Shown here piece after piece: positions 7,426 through 15,491 of a stretch of 64,000 nt of DNA. The translations under genes were made by a program, and so were the position numbers. The notes beneath the pieces were generated by a model. It saw only the letters and a program-made list of their open reading frames with translations, made no database searches and was not told the origin of the DNA. Location: the NCBI GenBank assembly GCA_032095175.1, contig DAMCZI010000005.1:62001-126000 (forward strand). The letters are read 5' to 3'. This DNA comes from DAMCZI01 sp032095175. GTDB lineage: Bacteria; Bacillota; Clostridia; Clostridiales; Caloramatoraceae. Within the stretch, counting starts at the first letter, position 1. Each line of letters begins with the position of its first letter.

Positions 7426-8498
7426 TATTTAGCACCTCCCTTTGGAATGGGTTTCCTTGAAACTCTGATTACAATATTACCAAACCAATTTATTATTCCA
7501 TCCCAACTGAACTCTCTTGTACCCATAAGCCCTTTTCTATAGAATATTACAACAAGCATAAGGAGAATTGAAAACACAACCATTCTAAGTCCTGGAATTC
7601 CATTAAAGCTTATAAACCCAAGGTTTATGGATTCATCAAGGAATCTTAATGCCTCCCCTGCTATTGTTACTATAAATGCTGAAATTACTGTCCCTGTTAT
7701 GCCTCCCATTCCTCCAAGAACAATTATGAGAAGAATATTAAAAGTAAGCATAAATCTAAACATAAGTGGATCTATTGTGCCAAGAAGAGCTGCTAGAAGT
7801 CCTCCTCCTACTCCTGCAAAGAATGCACCTATTGTAAAGGAGAGTATCTTGTGATTAAAGAGGCTTACTCCCATTGCTTCTGCAGCGATTTCATCCTCTC
7901 TTATCGCCTTAAACGCTCTTCCATAACTGCTTTTTATAAGAAGTATCATAAATATAACTGTAAATGCTGCTGTACCAAAGCTCCACCAGATGTTTGTGTA
8001 AGATGGAATCGCCTTAAGTCCAAGAGCTCCATTTGTAAGGCTCTGCGTATTTGTAAATACTATTCTTATTATTTCAGAAAAACCAAGGGTTGCAATTGCA
8101 AGATAGTCACCCTTAAGCCTTAACGCAGGAGCACCTATAAGATATCCCACTATCGCTGCAGCTATACCTCCAATAAGAAGTGCAGGCAAAAATGGAAGTG
8201 TTATTCTATCTAAAGGAGCCATTATTGGTGTCATGAAGAAGTTTTGTTCCTTTACTGCAGTTGACATTGTTAGGATTGCTGTTGTATATGCACCTACTGC
8301 CATAAAGCCTGCATGTCCAAGTGAAAACTGCCCTGAAAAACCATTTATCAGATTCATACTTAGTCCAAGTACTGTGTATATTGCACAAAGATTTAATATT
8401 CTAAGCAAATATGCATCAAAATTCATATCTGCATATATTAAAAACATTATTAGAATTCCTATGGATGCTAGTGTTAAAATGATGTTTCTTTTTTTCAT
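7425..8498 (-). CDS. livM: Branched-chain amino acid ABC importer, permease LivM
   Basis: 357 aa, integral membrane permease with roughly nine hydrophobic segments. LivM landmarks are LSMNLINGFSGQFSLGHAGFMAVGAY, ALRLKGDYLAIATLGFSEIIRI and GGMGGITGTV. The C-terminal tail after the last helix is basic (RKPIPKGGAK). It pairs with LivH to form the channel and docks LivG and LivF. It starts three bases after livH stops. Confidence 0.94.
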   Translation of the reverse strand: MKKRNIILTLASIGILIMFLIYADMNFDAYLLRILNLCAIYTVLGLSMNLINGFSGQFSLGHAGFMAVGAYTTAILTMSTAVKEQNFFMTPIMAPLDRITLPFLPALLIGGIAAAIVGYLIGAPALRLKGDYLAIATLGFSEIIRIVFTNTQSLTNGALGLKAIPSYTNIWWSFGTAAFTVIFMILLIKSSYGRAFKAIREDEIAAEAMGVSLFNHKILSFTIGAFFAGVGGGLLAALLGTIDPLMFRFMLTFNILLIIVLGGMGGITGTVISAFIVTIAGEALRFLDESINLGFISFNGIPGLRMVVFSILLMLVVIFYRKGLMGTREFSWDGIINWFGNIVIRVSRKPIPKGGAK

Positions 8499-8501
8499 AG
8501 T

Positions 8502-9395
8502 CTACACCTTCTCCGATATTTTTTCTCCCATAAGCCCATTAGGCTTAACCAAAAGTATTAATATGAGAAGTATAAACGCAAAGGCATCTCTGTAGCCAGT
8601 TAAACCAGGGAGTAGGGCAACCAGCATTATTTCACTTATGCCTAATATAAATCCGCCTATAACTGCACCTTTTATATTACCTATTCCACCTATTACCGCT
8701 GCAATAAAACACTTAAGTCCTGGTATTATTCCCATAAGTGGAGCAAGCTGTGGAAATTTCAATGCCCACATTATTCCTCCAATTGCAGCAAGCATTGAAC
8801 CTATTCCAAAGGTAAAGGAGATTGTCCTGTTATCATCTATGCCCATCAATCTTGCTGTTTCATAATCCTTTGAAACAGCTCTCATTGCCATACCACTTTT
8901 TGTTTTATTAATAAGGTATAGAAGAGCCAAAAGTAATACTACAGTTATTACTGGAATCATAAAAGTAAGTCTTTGTATAGTTACGTTTCCTATCTGAATC
9001 ATATCGCTAAAAAACTTTGGAGTTGGAAAAGCCTTCGGTCTTCCTCCAAATATAACTACAGCGAGATTTTCGATTAAAAATGATGCACCTATTGCCGAAA
9101 TCAATATCGATATCTTTGGTGCATCCCTTAGTGGTCTATAGGCCACTGTCTCAACAGCTATACCTAAAACTCCTGTAAGGATTACTGCAATTATAAATGC
9201 TATATACCATGGTAAACCAAAGGTGATAATTCCGAAAAATGCGAAATAAATTGACATCATAAAAATATCGCCGTGTGCAAAATTTATAAGTCTTAATATT
9301 CCATAAACCATTGTATAACCTATTGCTATTAGTGCATAAAGGCTTCCAAGGGATATTCCATTAGCCATATGCTGCATTAACACATCAAACTGCAT
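8502..9395 (-). CDS. livH: Branched-chain amino acid ABC importer, permease LivH
   Basis: 297 aa from ATG MQFDVLMQ, preferred over an ATG five codons upstream because GGTGGTG sits at ribosome-site distance from it. Permease landmarks are GISLGSLYALIAIGYTMVYGILRLINFAHGD near the N-terminus and AAVIGGIGNIKGAVIGG. A 199-base gap containing a family I repeat and a hairpin separates it from livJ, so the binding protein can be made in excess over the permease. Confidence 0.94.
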   Translation of the reverse strand: MQFDVLMQHMANGISLGSLYALIAIGYTMVYGILRLINFAHGDIFMMSIYFAFFGIITFGLPWYIAFIIAVILTGVLGIAVETVAYRPLRDAPKISILISAIGASFLIENLAVVIFGGRPKAFPTPKFFSDMIQIGNVTIQRLTFMIPVITVVLLLALLYLINKTKSGMAMRAVSKDYETARLMGIDDNRTISFTFGIGSMLAAIGGIMWALKFPQLAPLMGIIPGLKCFIAAVIGGIGNIKGAVIGGFILGISEIMLVALLPGLTGYRDAFAFILLILILLVKPNGLMGEKISEKV

Positions 9396-9420
9396 ACATT
9401 CACCACCCATATTTTATTTT

Positions 9421-9534
9421 TATATGTTGCAAAAATTCTAATACATTTCATCTTCACAAACATTCTATGCTCAAACTAATATAGCAGGGCTGTTTGTAAA
9501 GATAAAATGTAAGAATTTTAATGCAACCTATATA
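9421..9534 (-). repeat. Family I palindromic element, copy 3 (inverted)
   Basis: Bounded by TATATGTTGCA and TGCAACCTATATA. Read on the minus strand it carries AAACAGCCCTGC, TAGAATGTTTG and GAAATGTATTAGAATTTTTGC, matching the core of the copy at 2598. It is located inside the liv transcript between livJ and livH. Confidence 0.7.
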
Positions 9535-9586
9535 GGTGGCAGTACCAGACTTATAAATTAATTTATACCTCCAGCAACTGCCACCT
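9534..9586 (-). terminator. Hairpin after livJ (partial terminator)
   Basis: AGGTGGCAGT...ACTGCCACCT stem of ten base pairs immediately downstream of livJ. In binding-protein operons such a hairpin raises livJ mRNA relative to the distal genes. Whether it stops transcription or protects the 3' end cannot be decided here. Confidence 0.55.
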
Positions 9587-9593
9587 AACTACA

Positions 9594-10772
9594 TTACTTT
9601 TTAGGTTCTATTGTATCAAGATATGTGAACTTTCCACCCTTTACCGTCTTAATAACGGCATTCTTTACTGCATCTCCATTTTCATCAAGGGTTATAACGC
9701 CTGCAGCTCCCATAAAGTCCTTTGTTTTTGAAAGTTCTTCTCTTATCTTTACAGGATCAGCTGAGTTTGCCCTCTTTATTGCATCAAGTATCAGTATATA
9801 AGCATCATATGATAAAGCTGAAACTGCCGCTGGCTCCTTATTATATTTCTTTCTATATTCTTCAAGAAATTTCTTTGATTCATCAGTTATTGGTTTTTCA
9901 GAGGTAAAGAAGGTTGAAAATATAGCTCCTTCAACTGCTTCTCCTCCTATATCTATAAATTCAGGAGTTTCCCATGTATCAGTACCTATTATCGGTGTCT
10001 TTATTCCAAGCTGTCTTGCCTGCTTAATAACAAGTGCTGATTCTGTAAAGTTTCCAGGTGCAAATATAACATCTGGATTTTTTGATTTTATATTTGTCAG
10101 CTGTGCTGTAAAGTCCTGGTCCCCTGTGTTGTAGTTTGCAATTTCAATTATTGAATTTTTATCTCCAGTTAATGCTTTAAAAGAATCTGTAAAGAACTTT
10201 GTAAGCCCTATGGCATAGTCATTTGAAACCTCCTGGATAATTGCCACTTTTTTAGCACCAAGCTTTTCAAATGCATAGTTTGCCATTACTTTTCCCTGGA
10301 ATGGATCTATAAAGGCAACCCTGAAATAATAATCGTTACCCTTTGTAACAAGTGGGTTTGTACAGGATGCTCCAACTGCAGGAACCTTTCCTTTTTTAAC
10401 TATATCTCCAGCAGCCATGGAAAATGAGCTTCCCCAGCTTCCTATTATTGCAGAAACCTTCTCTTTTTCAACAAGTCTTGCTGCTGCACTTGCCGCTTCA
10501 ACCTTGTCTGACTTATTATCAACAAGTACAATTTTTACCTTTTTACCTAAGACTTCAGGATAAAGCTGATTTGCAAGGTCAATACCTTCCTTTTCAAGTG
10601 CGCCTCCCGCCGCATTGGCACCTGTCATTGGCTCAAATACACCAATTTTTATAACATTGCTGTCATCGGGGCTCGTCGTGCTGTTGTCTCCACCTTTTTT
10701 GCTTCCACATCCTGCTAGTAAAATTGTTAATGTGAAGATGATAGCGATGAATAAAGATAACCTTTTTTTCAT
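9594..10772 (-). CDS. livJ: Branched-chain amino acid ABC importer, binding lipoprotein LivJ
   Basis: 392 aa. Extracytoplasmic ligand-binding lipoprotein of periplasmic-binding-protein type I. Signal peptide with lipobox LLAGC (Cys22), a short Ser/Thr/Asp-rich linker, then IKIGVFEPMTGANAAGG, the usual start of the Leu/Ile/Val-binding domain, and RLVEKEKVSAIIGSWGS. The start has the site AAGGAGGGG. Ligand specificity is assumed from the family; an Amadori-compound ligand is conceivable because frl-type genes lie upstream on the same strand, but nothing in the sequence shows that. Confidence 0.93.
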   Translation of the reverse strand: MKKRLSLFIAIIFTLTILLAGCGSKKGGDNSTTSPDDSNVIKIGVFEPMTGANAAGGALEKEGIDLANQLYPEVLGKKVKIVLVDNKSDKVEAASAAARLVEKEKVSAIIGSWGSSFSMAAGDIVKKGKVPAVGASCTNPLVTKGNDYYFRVAFIDPFQGKVMANYAFEKLGAKKVAIIQEVSNDYAIGLTKFFTDSFKALTGDKNSIIEIANYNTGDQDFTAQLTNIKSKNPDVIFAPGNFTESALVIKQARQLGIKTPIIGTDTWETPEFIDIGGEAVEGAIFSTFFTSEKPITDESKKFLEEYRKKYNKEPAAVSALSYDAYILILDAIKRANSADPVKIREELSKTKDFMGAAGVITLDENGDAVKNAVIKTVKGGKFTYLDTIEPKK

Positions 10773-11430
10773 AATGCCCCTCCTTAATTTTTAATAGTCC
10801 ATTTAATAGCTTTGCAACAATGTCATTATAAACGCTCATATTTCTCTTCAATTTAACAATTTACAACGTTAACTTTCAATTAATATGCAGGATTCAAATG
10901 TCATTATTGCATTTGTTATAAAACTATTATAATTATGTCGATATGTTTTTGCAAGATAAAATTTATATTTATTCATTTCTTTATTGTAATATATTTTGTT
11001 ATATTTACCACTACCATGAATAGCCAAGCTATTCATGGCTTTATTAATTATCTGCTTAACACATATTTTTCAAAATTGAAAGTTCAATTAGTATGTTATT
11101 CAATTTAACAAGTTACTTATTTGAGTTTTTTATTAAATTATAATTTATATATTTGCATTTATTTTTTAAAATACCACATTTGATGTTTATCATAAATTAA
11201 ATACAAACAACTCTTTATATTTGATTTATATTTTACATATATCAAATACAAAGAGTTGTTTGTGTTTGCAAAACAGTGCTTTCCAATTCAGTATAATCAT
11301 TGAATTTTAAATTCAGCAAAAACTATCCATAACACCACTAGTATTAAACACATGGCAAGTTAGGTAAACACTGAATTATCAATGGTCACCCAGCTTTGCC
11401 ATGTGCCTGGAACTTTTTAAAACAAAGGAA
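10773..11430. other. Gene-free region with several hairpins
   Basis: No coding region seen. It holds a strong palindrome GCCATGAATAGC/GCTATTCATGG near 11015-11042, a long hairpin 11208-11263 with 21-bp arms beginning AAACAACTCTTT and a single mismatch that would be G-U in RNA, and CATGGCAAGT...GCCATGTGCCTGG near 11350-11412, which probably ends the FrlB-like transcript. A weak promoter toward livJ (TTGAAG, TATAAT, spacing 15) may lie near 10830. No riboswitch class was recognised. Confidence 0.5.
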
Positions 11431-12450
11431 TTAATACTCCACTACATTATAGTATCTTCTATCATCAGGGTTATGGTCTCTAACTATTGCAAAATAGTAG
11501 CAAAACCATTCCATTGGTGGAAATAGAACAAAAGGTGATAGGTCCGGATGTAAACCATCAGATAATTCCTTGTAATCAAAAACAATGTATTTCCCTTTAT
11601 ATTTTCTAACAAAGTCTAAAGCTCTCTCTGTTGTATGTCTTGAAGGATCAGTTCCTAGTAAAAACATAAATGATGAATTCTCATCAGTAATCTCCAGTGG
11701 GCCATGTCTGAATTCTCCGCTTTCAAGGGTAGACCCATGAGACCATAAAAACTCCATATTTGTAATAACCCCTTCCTTGTATGCAAGGGAATATAGCGGT
11801 CCAGCAGCAACTGTATAAAAGCCCTTCCAGTCATGTACCTGATTTGCCATTTCAAGTGCCTTATCTTCATAAGATTTTACCAGATGTGCAAGAACTCGAG
11901 GTAGTTTTTCCATATCATTTAATATGCTTTCAACCTCCCTATCAGGAGCTATCCTTTGTATATAACTGCATGCAATATAATATACAGAAAGCAGATGTAT
12001 TTCCCATATACAGTGAGCATGGTAATCAACTACAAAATCCACTCCTAAGGCAAGAGGATTATCCATTGTTTCAGTAACTCCTATTGTTATAGCACCTAAG
12101 CTTTTTGCCTTTTTAAGCGCCTCAACAATTTCCTCTGTTTTGCCTGAATGGGAAATTAATATAACTGCACAGTTTTCATCAATACATCCTGGTGTATTAT
12201 CAACAAACTCCCATCCTGTATATGACTTAGCATCTATCGTACTATATTTATCAAAAATATATTTACCAGTCATTCCCGCTGCTCTACAGCTTCCACATCC
12301 AACAAAACATATTTTTTCTATTTTGTTTTCAAAAAGTTTGTCCACAATAGGAGTAATTTTCTTTACTGTTTCATTTATAAACCCCTCTACCTCATCCACC
12401 ATATTTTCAGTTACTAAAAAATCAACTTTACTTTTATCAATATTTAACAT
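11431..12450 (-). CDS. frlB: SIS-domain sugar isomerase/deglycase, FrlB-like
   Basis: 339 aa, two SIS folds. Landmarks are ICFVGCGSCRAAG (first phosphosugar site), VILISHSGKTEEIVEAL, and ESGEFRHGPLEI in the second half. The C-terminal DRRYYNVVEY is typical of the fructoselysine-6-phosphate deglycase group. Expected reaction: cleavage of a phosphorylated Amadori product to glucose 6-phosphate and the free amino acid. The kinase gene two positions upstream supports this. A glucosamine-6-phosphate deaminase-like role is the main alternative. Ribosome site GAAGGGGGAAG. Confidence 0.8.
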   Translation of the reverse strand: MLNIDKSKVDFLVTENMVDEVEGFINETVKKITPIVDKLFENKIEKICFVGCGSCRAAGMTGKYIFDKYSTIDAKSYTGWEFVDNTPGCIDENCAVILISHSGKTEEIVEALKKAKSLGAITIGVTETMDNPLALGVDFVVDYHAHCIWEIHLLSVYYIACSYIQRIAPDREVESILNDMEKLPRVLAHLVKSYEDKALEMANQVHDWKGFYTVAAGPLYSLAYKEGVITNMEFLWSHGSTLESGEFRHGPLEITDENSSFMFLLGTDPSRHTTERALDFVRKYKGKYIVFDYKELSDGLHPDLSPFVLFPPMEWFCYYFAIVRDHNPDDRRYYNVVEY

Positions 12451-12500
12451 GAATCTTCCCCCTTCAATTATTATTTCATCAATTAAAATATCTTTATTAT

Positions 12501-13211
12501 TTAGGTCAATTCAGCATAAAACGTGCTCTTCTCTCCACTTGTATATGCTCTGGTAAATTCCAGTGCTCTTCCTTTAGAATCCACAGTTGTATATTCAAGA
12601 AGAAAAACTGTACTTCCTGGTAAAACATTTAAAAGTTTAGCTTCTCCATTCCTTATTTTTATAAGAGTTAGGGTCTGATTGGAAGAGCTTAACTCTATAT
12701 TGTTTGCAGCAAATAAATCATATAAGGAATATACCTCAAAATCTATGTTTTCAATATTATCTATAAGGTTATATGGTACATATGTATCTTCAAGGGTAAT
12801 TGGTTCATTGTCTCCAAGCCTTAACCTAAGCATCCTATATACATATTCATCCTTATCTATGTTAAATATAGCTGCATATTTATACCCAGCTTTTCTTTTT
12901 TCTGAATGTATTAACTGGGAGGATGGCTTTATTCCCTTGTTTATGAGCATCCTGCTAAAGCCCTTTAATGAAGAAACATCTCTCTCAATCTTAGGTTTGG
13001 TAACAAAGGTTCCCTTGCCTTGAATCCTTTTCAAAATTCCTTCTCTTACCAATTCATCAATTGCATGCCTAACAGTCATTCTATTTAATCCATACATCTC
13101 AGCAAAATTCCTTTCTGATGGAATTGCAGTTCCATATTTGTACTCTCCTTCTTCTATCTTTTCTCTTATATGCTCTCTAAGCTGAGCATGCATAGGAACC
13201 TTGAAATCCAT
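12501..13211 (-). CDS. GntR/UTRA transcription regulator (FrlR-like)
   Basis: 236 aa. N-terminal winged helix-turn-helix (YKYGTAIPSERNFAEMYGLNRMTVRHAI, about residues 20-60), then a UTRA effector domain (about 90-230) with the family landmark RMLRLRLGDNEPITLEDTYVP. It should bind a phosphorylated sugar-amine and derepress the locus. It sits between the deglycase and kinase genes. The ribosome site AAGGAGGTG is strong. It is clearly different in sequence from the second GntR gene at 14049. Confidence 0.88.
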   Translation of the reverse strand: MDFKVPMHAQLREHIREKIEEGEYKYGTAIPSERNFAEMYGLNRMTVRHAIDELVREGILKRIQGKGTFVTKPKIERDVSSLKGFSRMLINKGIKPSSQLIHSEKRKAGYKYAAIFNIDKDEYVYRMLRLRLGDNEPITLEDTYVPYNLIDNIENIDFEVYSLYDLFAANNIELSSSNQTLTLIKIRNGEAKLLNVLPGSTVFLLEYTTVDSKGRALEFTRAYTSGEKSTFYAELT

Positions 13212-13249
13212 TAATTACACCTCCTTTAAATAAAACTTTACAAATAATA

Positions 13250-14035
13250 CTACCATGCTCCAAAATAGCTTATTGTCTTTGCTGCAGTTTTAGCTCCTAA
13301 ATCCAAACAGCATTCCACAGATTTATTGTTTAAAATTCCATATATAAATCCTGCAATAAAGGAGTCTCCTGCACCTAATGTATCTACCACATCAACCTTA
13401 TAAATATCCTGTTTATATAGCTTTCTTCCATCAAAGGCTATGCTTCCATTTTCGCCTAATGTTGCAACCACAACCTTTGACCCCAGTATCTGAGCTTTTA
13501 TTATATAATTTTCAATAAAACTGTCATATCTATCATATGAGAAAAATGCATAATCTACATAAGGGAGCATTGAATTTACAATCTCCTCTTTTAGCTGATT
13601 CGAAAAATCAAAAGAAGTTATGATATCTGCTTCTTTGAATATATGATAATATCCTTCAGTTCTTCCATTTATGTCTGAATGAACAAGTTGGTGAGTTTTT
13701 ATAAAGCTAATATCATCCTCATCAAGAGTAAAATGTTCAAATACCCCTTCGTCATACGCTGTAAACACTCTATTTTTGTTTATAAGTTCTATTTGTGTCA
13801 CAGCTGTTTTACCCGGCTTAGTATGAAGTCTAGATACATCAACTCCCCTACCCTTAACTTCGTTTACAATTATTTTTCCCTTATCATCATCCCCAATTAC
13901 CCCTATATAGGAAGTATCAACTCCTAACTCTTTCATGTACACAGCAAAATTTACTGGACTTCCTCCAGGATAATTTTTGTTGAGGTTTTTATAAGAATCT
14001 ATACAATTATCACCAACTGCTGCAGCCTTAACCAT
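13250..14035 (-). CDS. frlD: PfkB-family sugar kinase, FrlD-like
   Basis: 261 aa from ATG MVKAAAVGDNCID, preceded by AAAGGGGGAG; the longer frame would overlap the upstream gene. Ribokinase fold. Landmarks are NYPGGSPVNFAVYMKELGVD near the N-terminus and DTLGAGDSFIAGFIYG with the catalytic Asp in GAGD. Likely phosphorylates an Amadori compound on C6 to give the FrlB substrate. The pairing with an FrlB-like enzyme drives the assignment; other PfkB substrates remain possible. Confidence 0.8.
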   Translation of the reverse strand: MVKAAAVGDNCIDSYKNLNKNYPGGSPVNFAVYMKELGVDTSYIGVIGDDDKGKIIVNEVKGRGVDVSRLHTKPGKTAVTQIELINKNRVFTAYDEGVFEHFTLDEDDISFIKTHQLVHSDINGRTEGYYHIFKEADIITSFDFSNQLKEEIVNSMLPYVDYAFFSYDRYDSFIENYIIKAQILGSKVVVATLGENGSIAFDGRKLYKQDIYKVDVVDTLGAGDSFIAGFIYGILNNKSVECCLDLGAKTAAKTISYFGAW

Positions 14036-14048
14036 TTTTACTCCCCCT

Positions 14049-14765
14049 TTATTTAAGAATGCTCTTGAATATACATCTGTCTCCCCTTGTAACAGCAGTG
14101 GAATATTCCACAGACTTTCCTTTAACATCATAGGTTATTCCTTCAAGCATTAAAACTCCTTCTCCATCCTTAATCTCAAGGAACTTATTTTCTTCTTCTG
14201 ATGCAAAGTAAATACTTATTCTCTGGCTTTGCTTAAAAAGTTCAATACCATAGAATTTCTTTAAAATACTATATAATGAGTTTTTTTCAAGATTGTATTG
14301 TTCAATATTTTGACATAATGAATAGGGTAAATAAGATGCTTCAACAGCAAGAGGCACATTTTCTACAATCCTAAGCCTTTTAACCCTAACTATTTTATCA
14401 CCCAAAAATATCGATAGCGTTTGTGCAAGCTTTTTATTAGCTTCAATTTTATCAATAGAAATTAACTTCGTTTCTATTTCATAACCACCATTATTCATCG
14501 CTTCAGAAAATGGTTGAAGTCTCCAAAAATCCCTCTCTATCTTGTTTGGAGAAACATATGTACCCTTTCCATGAATTCTATATAGTTTATTCTCATCCAC
14601 AAGCTTTTGCAGAGCAACCCTAAAGGTTATTCTATTTACATTCCACATGTCTTGAAATTCTCTTTCCGAAGGCAGCTTGTCATTAGGTTTCAAGTTGTTA
14701 ATTATTATAAACTCCTCAATTCTTTCACTAAGTTCTGAACTTATAAGGTTAATTTTCTTTGCCAT
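14049..14765 (-). CDS. GntR/UTRA transcription regulator, second copy
   Basis: 238 aa from ATG MAKKINL; an ATG three codons upstream would overlap its own AAAGG site. Winged-helix domain (LPSEREFQDMWNVNRITFRVAL) followed by UTRA (IVRVKRLRIVENVPLAVEASYLP). It is the first gene of the frl-like unit, with its own promoter and candidate operators just upstream, so it is likely autoregulated. Two divergent UTRA regulators in a four-gene unit is unusual and suggests two effectors or partially overlapping control. Confidence 0.87.
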   Translation of the reverse strand: MAKKINLISSELSERIEEFIIINNLKPNDKLPSEREFQDMWNVNRITFRVALQKLVDENKLYRIHGKGTYVSPNKIERDFWRLQPFSEAMNNGGYEIETKLISIDKIEANKKLAQTLSIFLGDKIVRVKRLRIVENVPLAVEASYLPYSLCQNIEQYNLEKNSLYSILKKFYGIELFKQSQRISIYFASEEENKFLEIKDGEGVLMLEGITYDVKGKSVEYSTAVTRGDRCIFKSILK

Positions 14766-14782
14766 ATTCCTCATCCTTTAAC

Positions 14783-14842
14783 TGGTTTATATACTATACC
14801 ACTTACTACTTTGAATATACCACTTCGCCATATAACATTCAA
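14783..14842 (-). promoter_or_regulatory. Promoter and candidate GntR operators of the frl-like unit
   Basis: On the minus strand TTGAAT (14842-14837) and TATATT (14819-14814) are 17 bases apart. AGTGGTATA overlaps the -10 region and recurs about 23 bases downstream, where TGGTATAGTATATAAACCA (14801-14783) forms an imperfect inverted repeat. The repeated TGGTATA motif is the natural operator candidate for one or both UTRA regulators. Confidence 0.5.
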
Positions 14843-14918
14843 TAACATTTGAATTCTTTTAGTTTGAAATATGGAACTTTTAATTTTATAAAAAGTTGCT
14901 AATTTTCAAAATTTCATA

Positions 14919-14947
14919 TTTACAAAATGATGTTAATGTACTATACT
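14919..14947 (+). promoter_or_regulatory. Promoter of the aspS leader
   Basis: TTTACA (14919-14924) and TATACT (14942-14947), 17-base spacer, reading into the T-box leader. Predicted start near 14954. Confidence 0.6.
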
Positions 14948-14953
14948 TACAGT

Positions 14954-15212
14954 TAATCAAAAACAATTAACTTCAAAGAAGGGAAGAGTAGATATTAATC
15001 GGTAGCCGAAGCGAGTGGAGGTTGGTGGAAGCTCCATGTGAAGGTTAGTATTGAAGGACATCCTGGAGAAATTTACTTGAAGGCACAAGGCTTGTAGAGT
15101 AAATCGGTATCCCCCGTTATAGGGAATAGAGATGACTTAAATAATTTAAGTTAAATAGGATGGCACCGTGAAGTGTTTACTCTCACTCCTAACAAGGAGC
15201 GGGAGTTTTTTT
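14954..15212 (+). promoter_or_regulatory. T-box riboswitch, apparent Asp specifier
   Basis: Complete T-box leader. The specifier-loop strand AGAGTAGA is near 14986, the distal stem I has GCGAGTGGAGGTTGGTGGAAGCTCC-like bulge and loop signals, the 3' side of the specifier loop reads GAAGGACATCC with GAC at 15057-15059 as the apparent codon, and the T-box sequence GGATGGCACCGTG is at 15158-15170. It ends with an ACTCC...GGGAGT terminator and T run (15185-15212). Uncharged tRNA-Asp pairing with GAC would promote read-through into aspS, which agrees with the downstream gene. The specifier was assigned by eye. Confidence 0.85.
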
Positions 15213-15339
15213 ATATACTGAAATAAACTAGTGTATTTATTTATCAGCCCTCCCGGGAATGTTTATATATAGGCTGAAACCAATATAAATATAATTTTTT
15301 ATTAAAGTATGTATAAAAGCCGGATGCCGCATTCCTCAC

Positions 15340-15412
15340 ACATTTTATTTAAGCCAATAAGGGTGGCACCGCGAAATTTCGCCCCTTGGGATATTTTCTC
15401 CCAGGGGGCTTT
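15340..15412 (+). promoter_or_regulatory. Second, partial T-box (antiterminator/terminator module)
   Basis: A canonical T-box AAGGGTGGCACCGCG (15359-15373) followed by a strong terminator, GCCCCTTGGGA/TCCCAGGGGGC, and a T run. Between the first terminator (15212) and this module only about 130 bases remain, and I find no stem I specifier signals there, so this looks like a truncated second T-box. A further hairpin (CAGCC...GGCTG, about 15244-15280) lies between the two. Confidence 0.7.
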
Positions 15413-15491
15413 TATTTTACCCATGGGAAAGTTGATTTTAATAAACGGCATAAATATCACTAAAAGCAAATAAAAGAAAGGGGTAATGGTT

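Noticed and set aside
10773..11430. Riboswitch upstream of livJ
   Set aside because: Several hairpins but no conserved core of a known class; the arrangement could be terminators and palindromes only.
12140..12556. 138-codon plus-strand frame
   Set aside because: Antisense to the FrlB-like and GntR genes, without its own signals.
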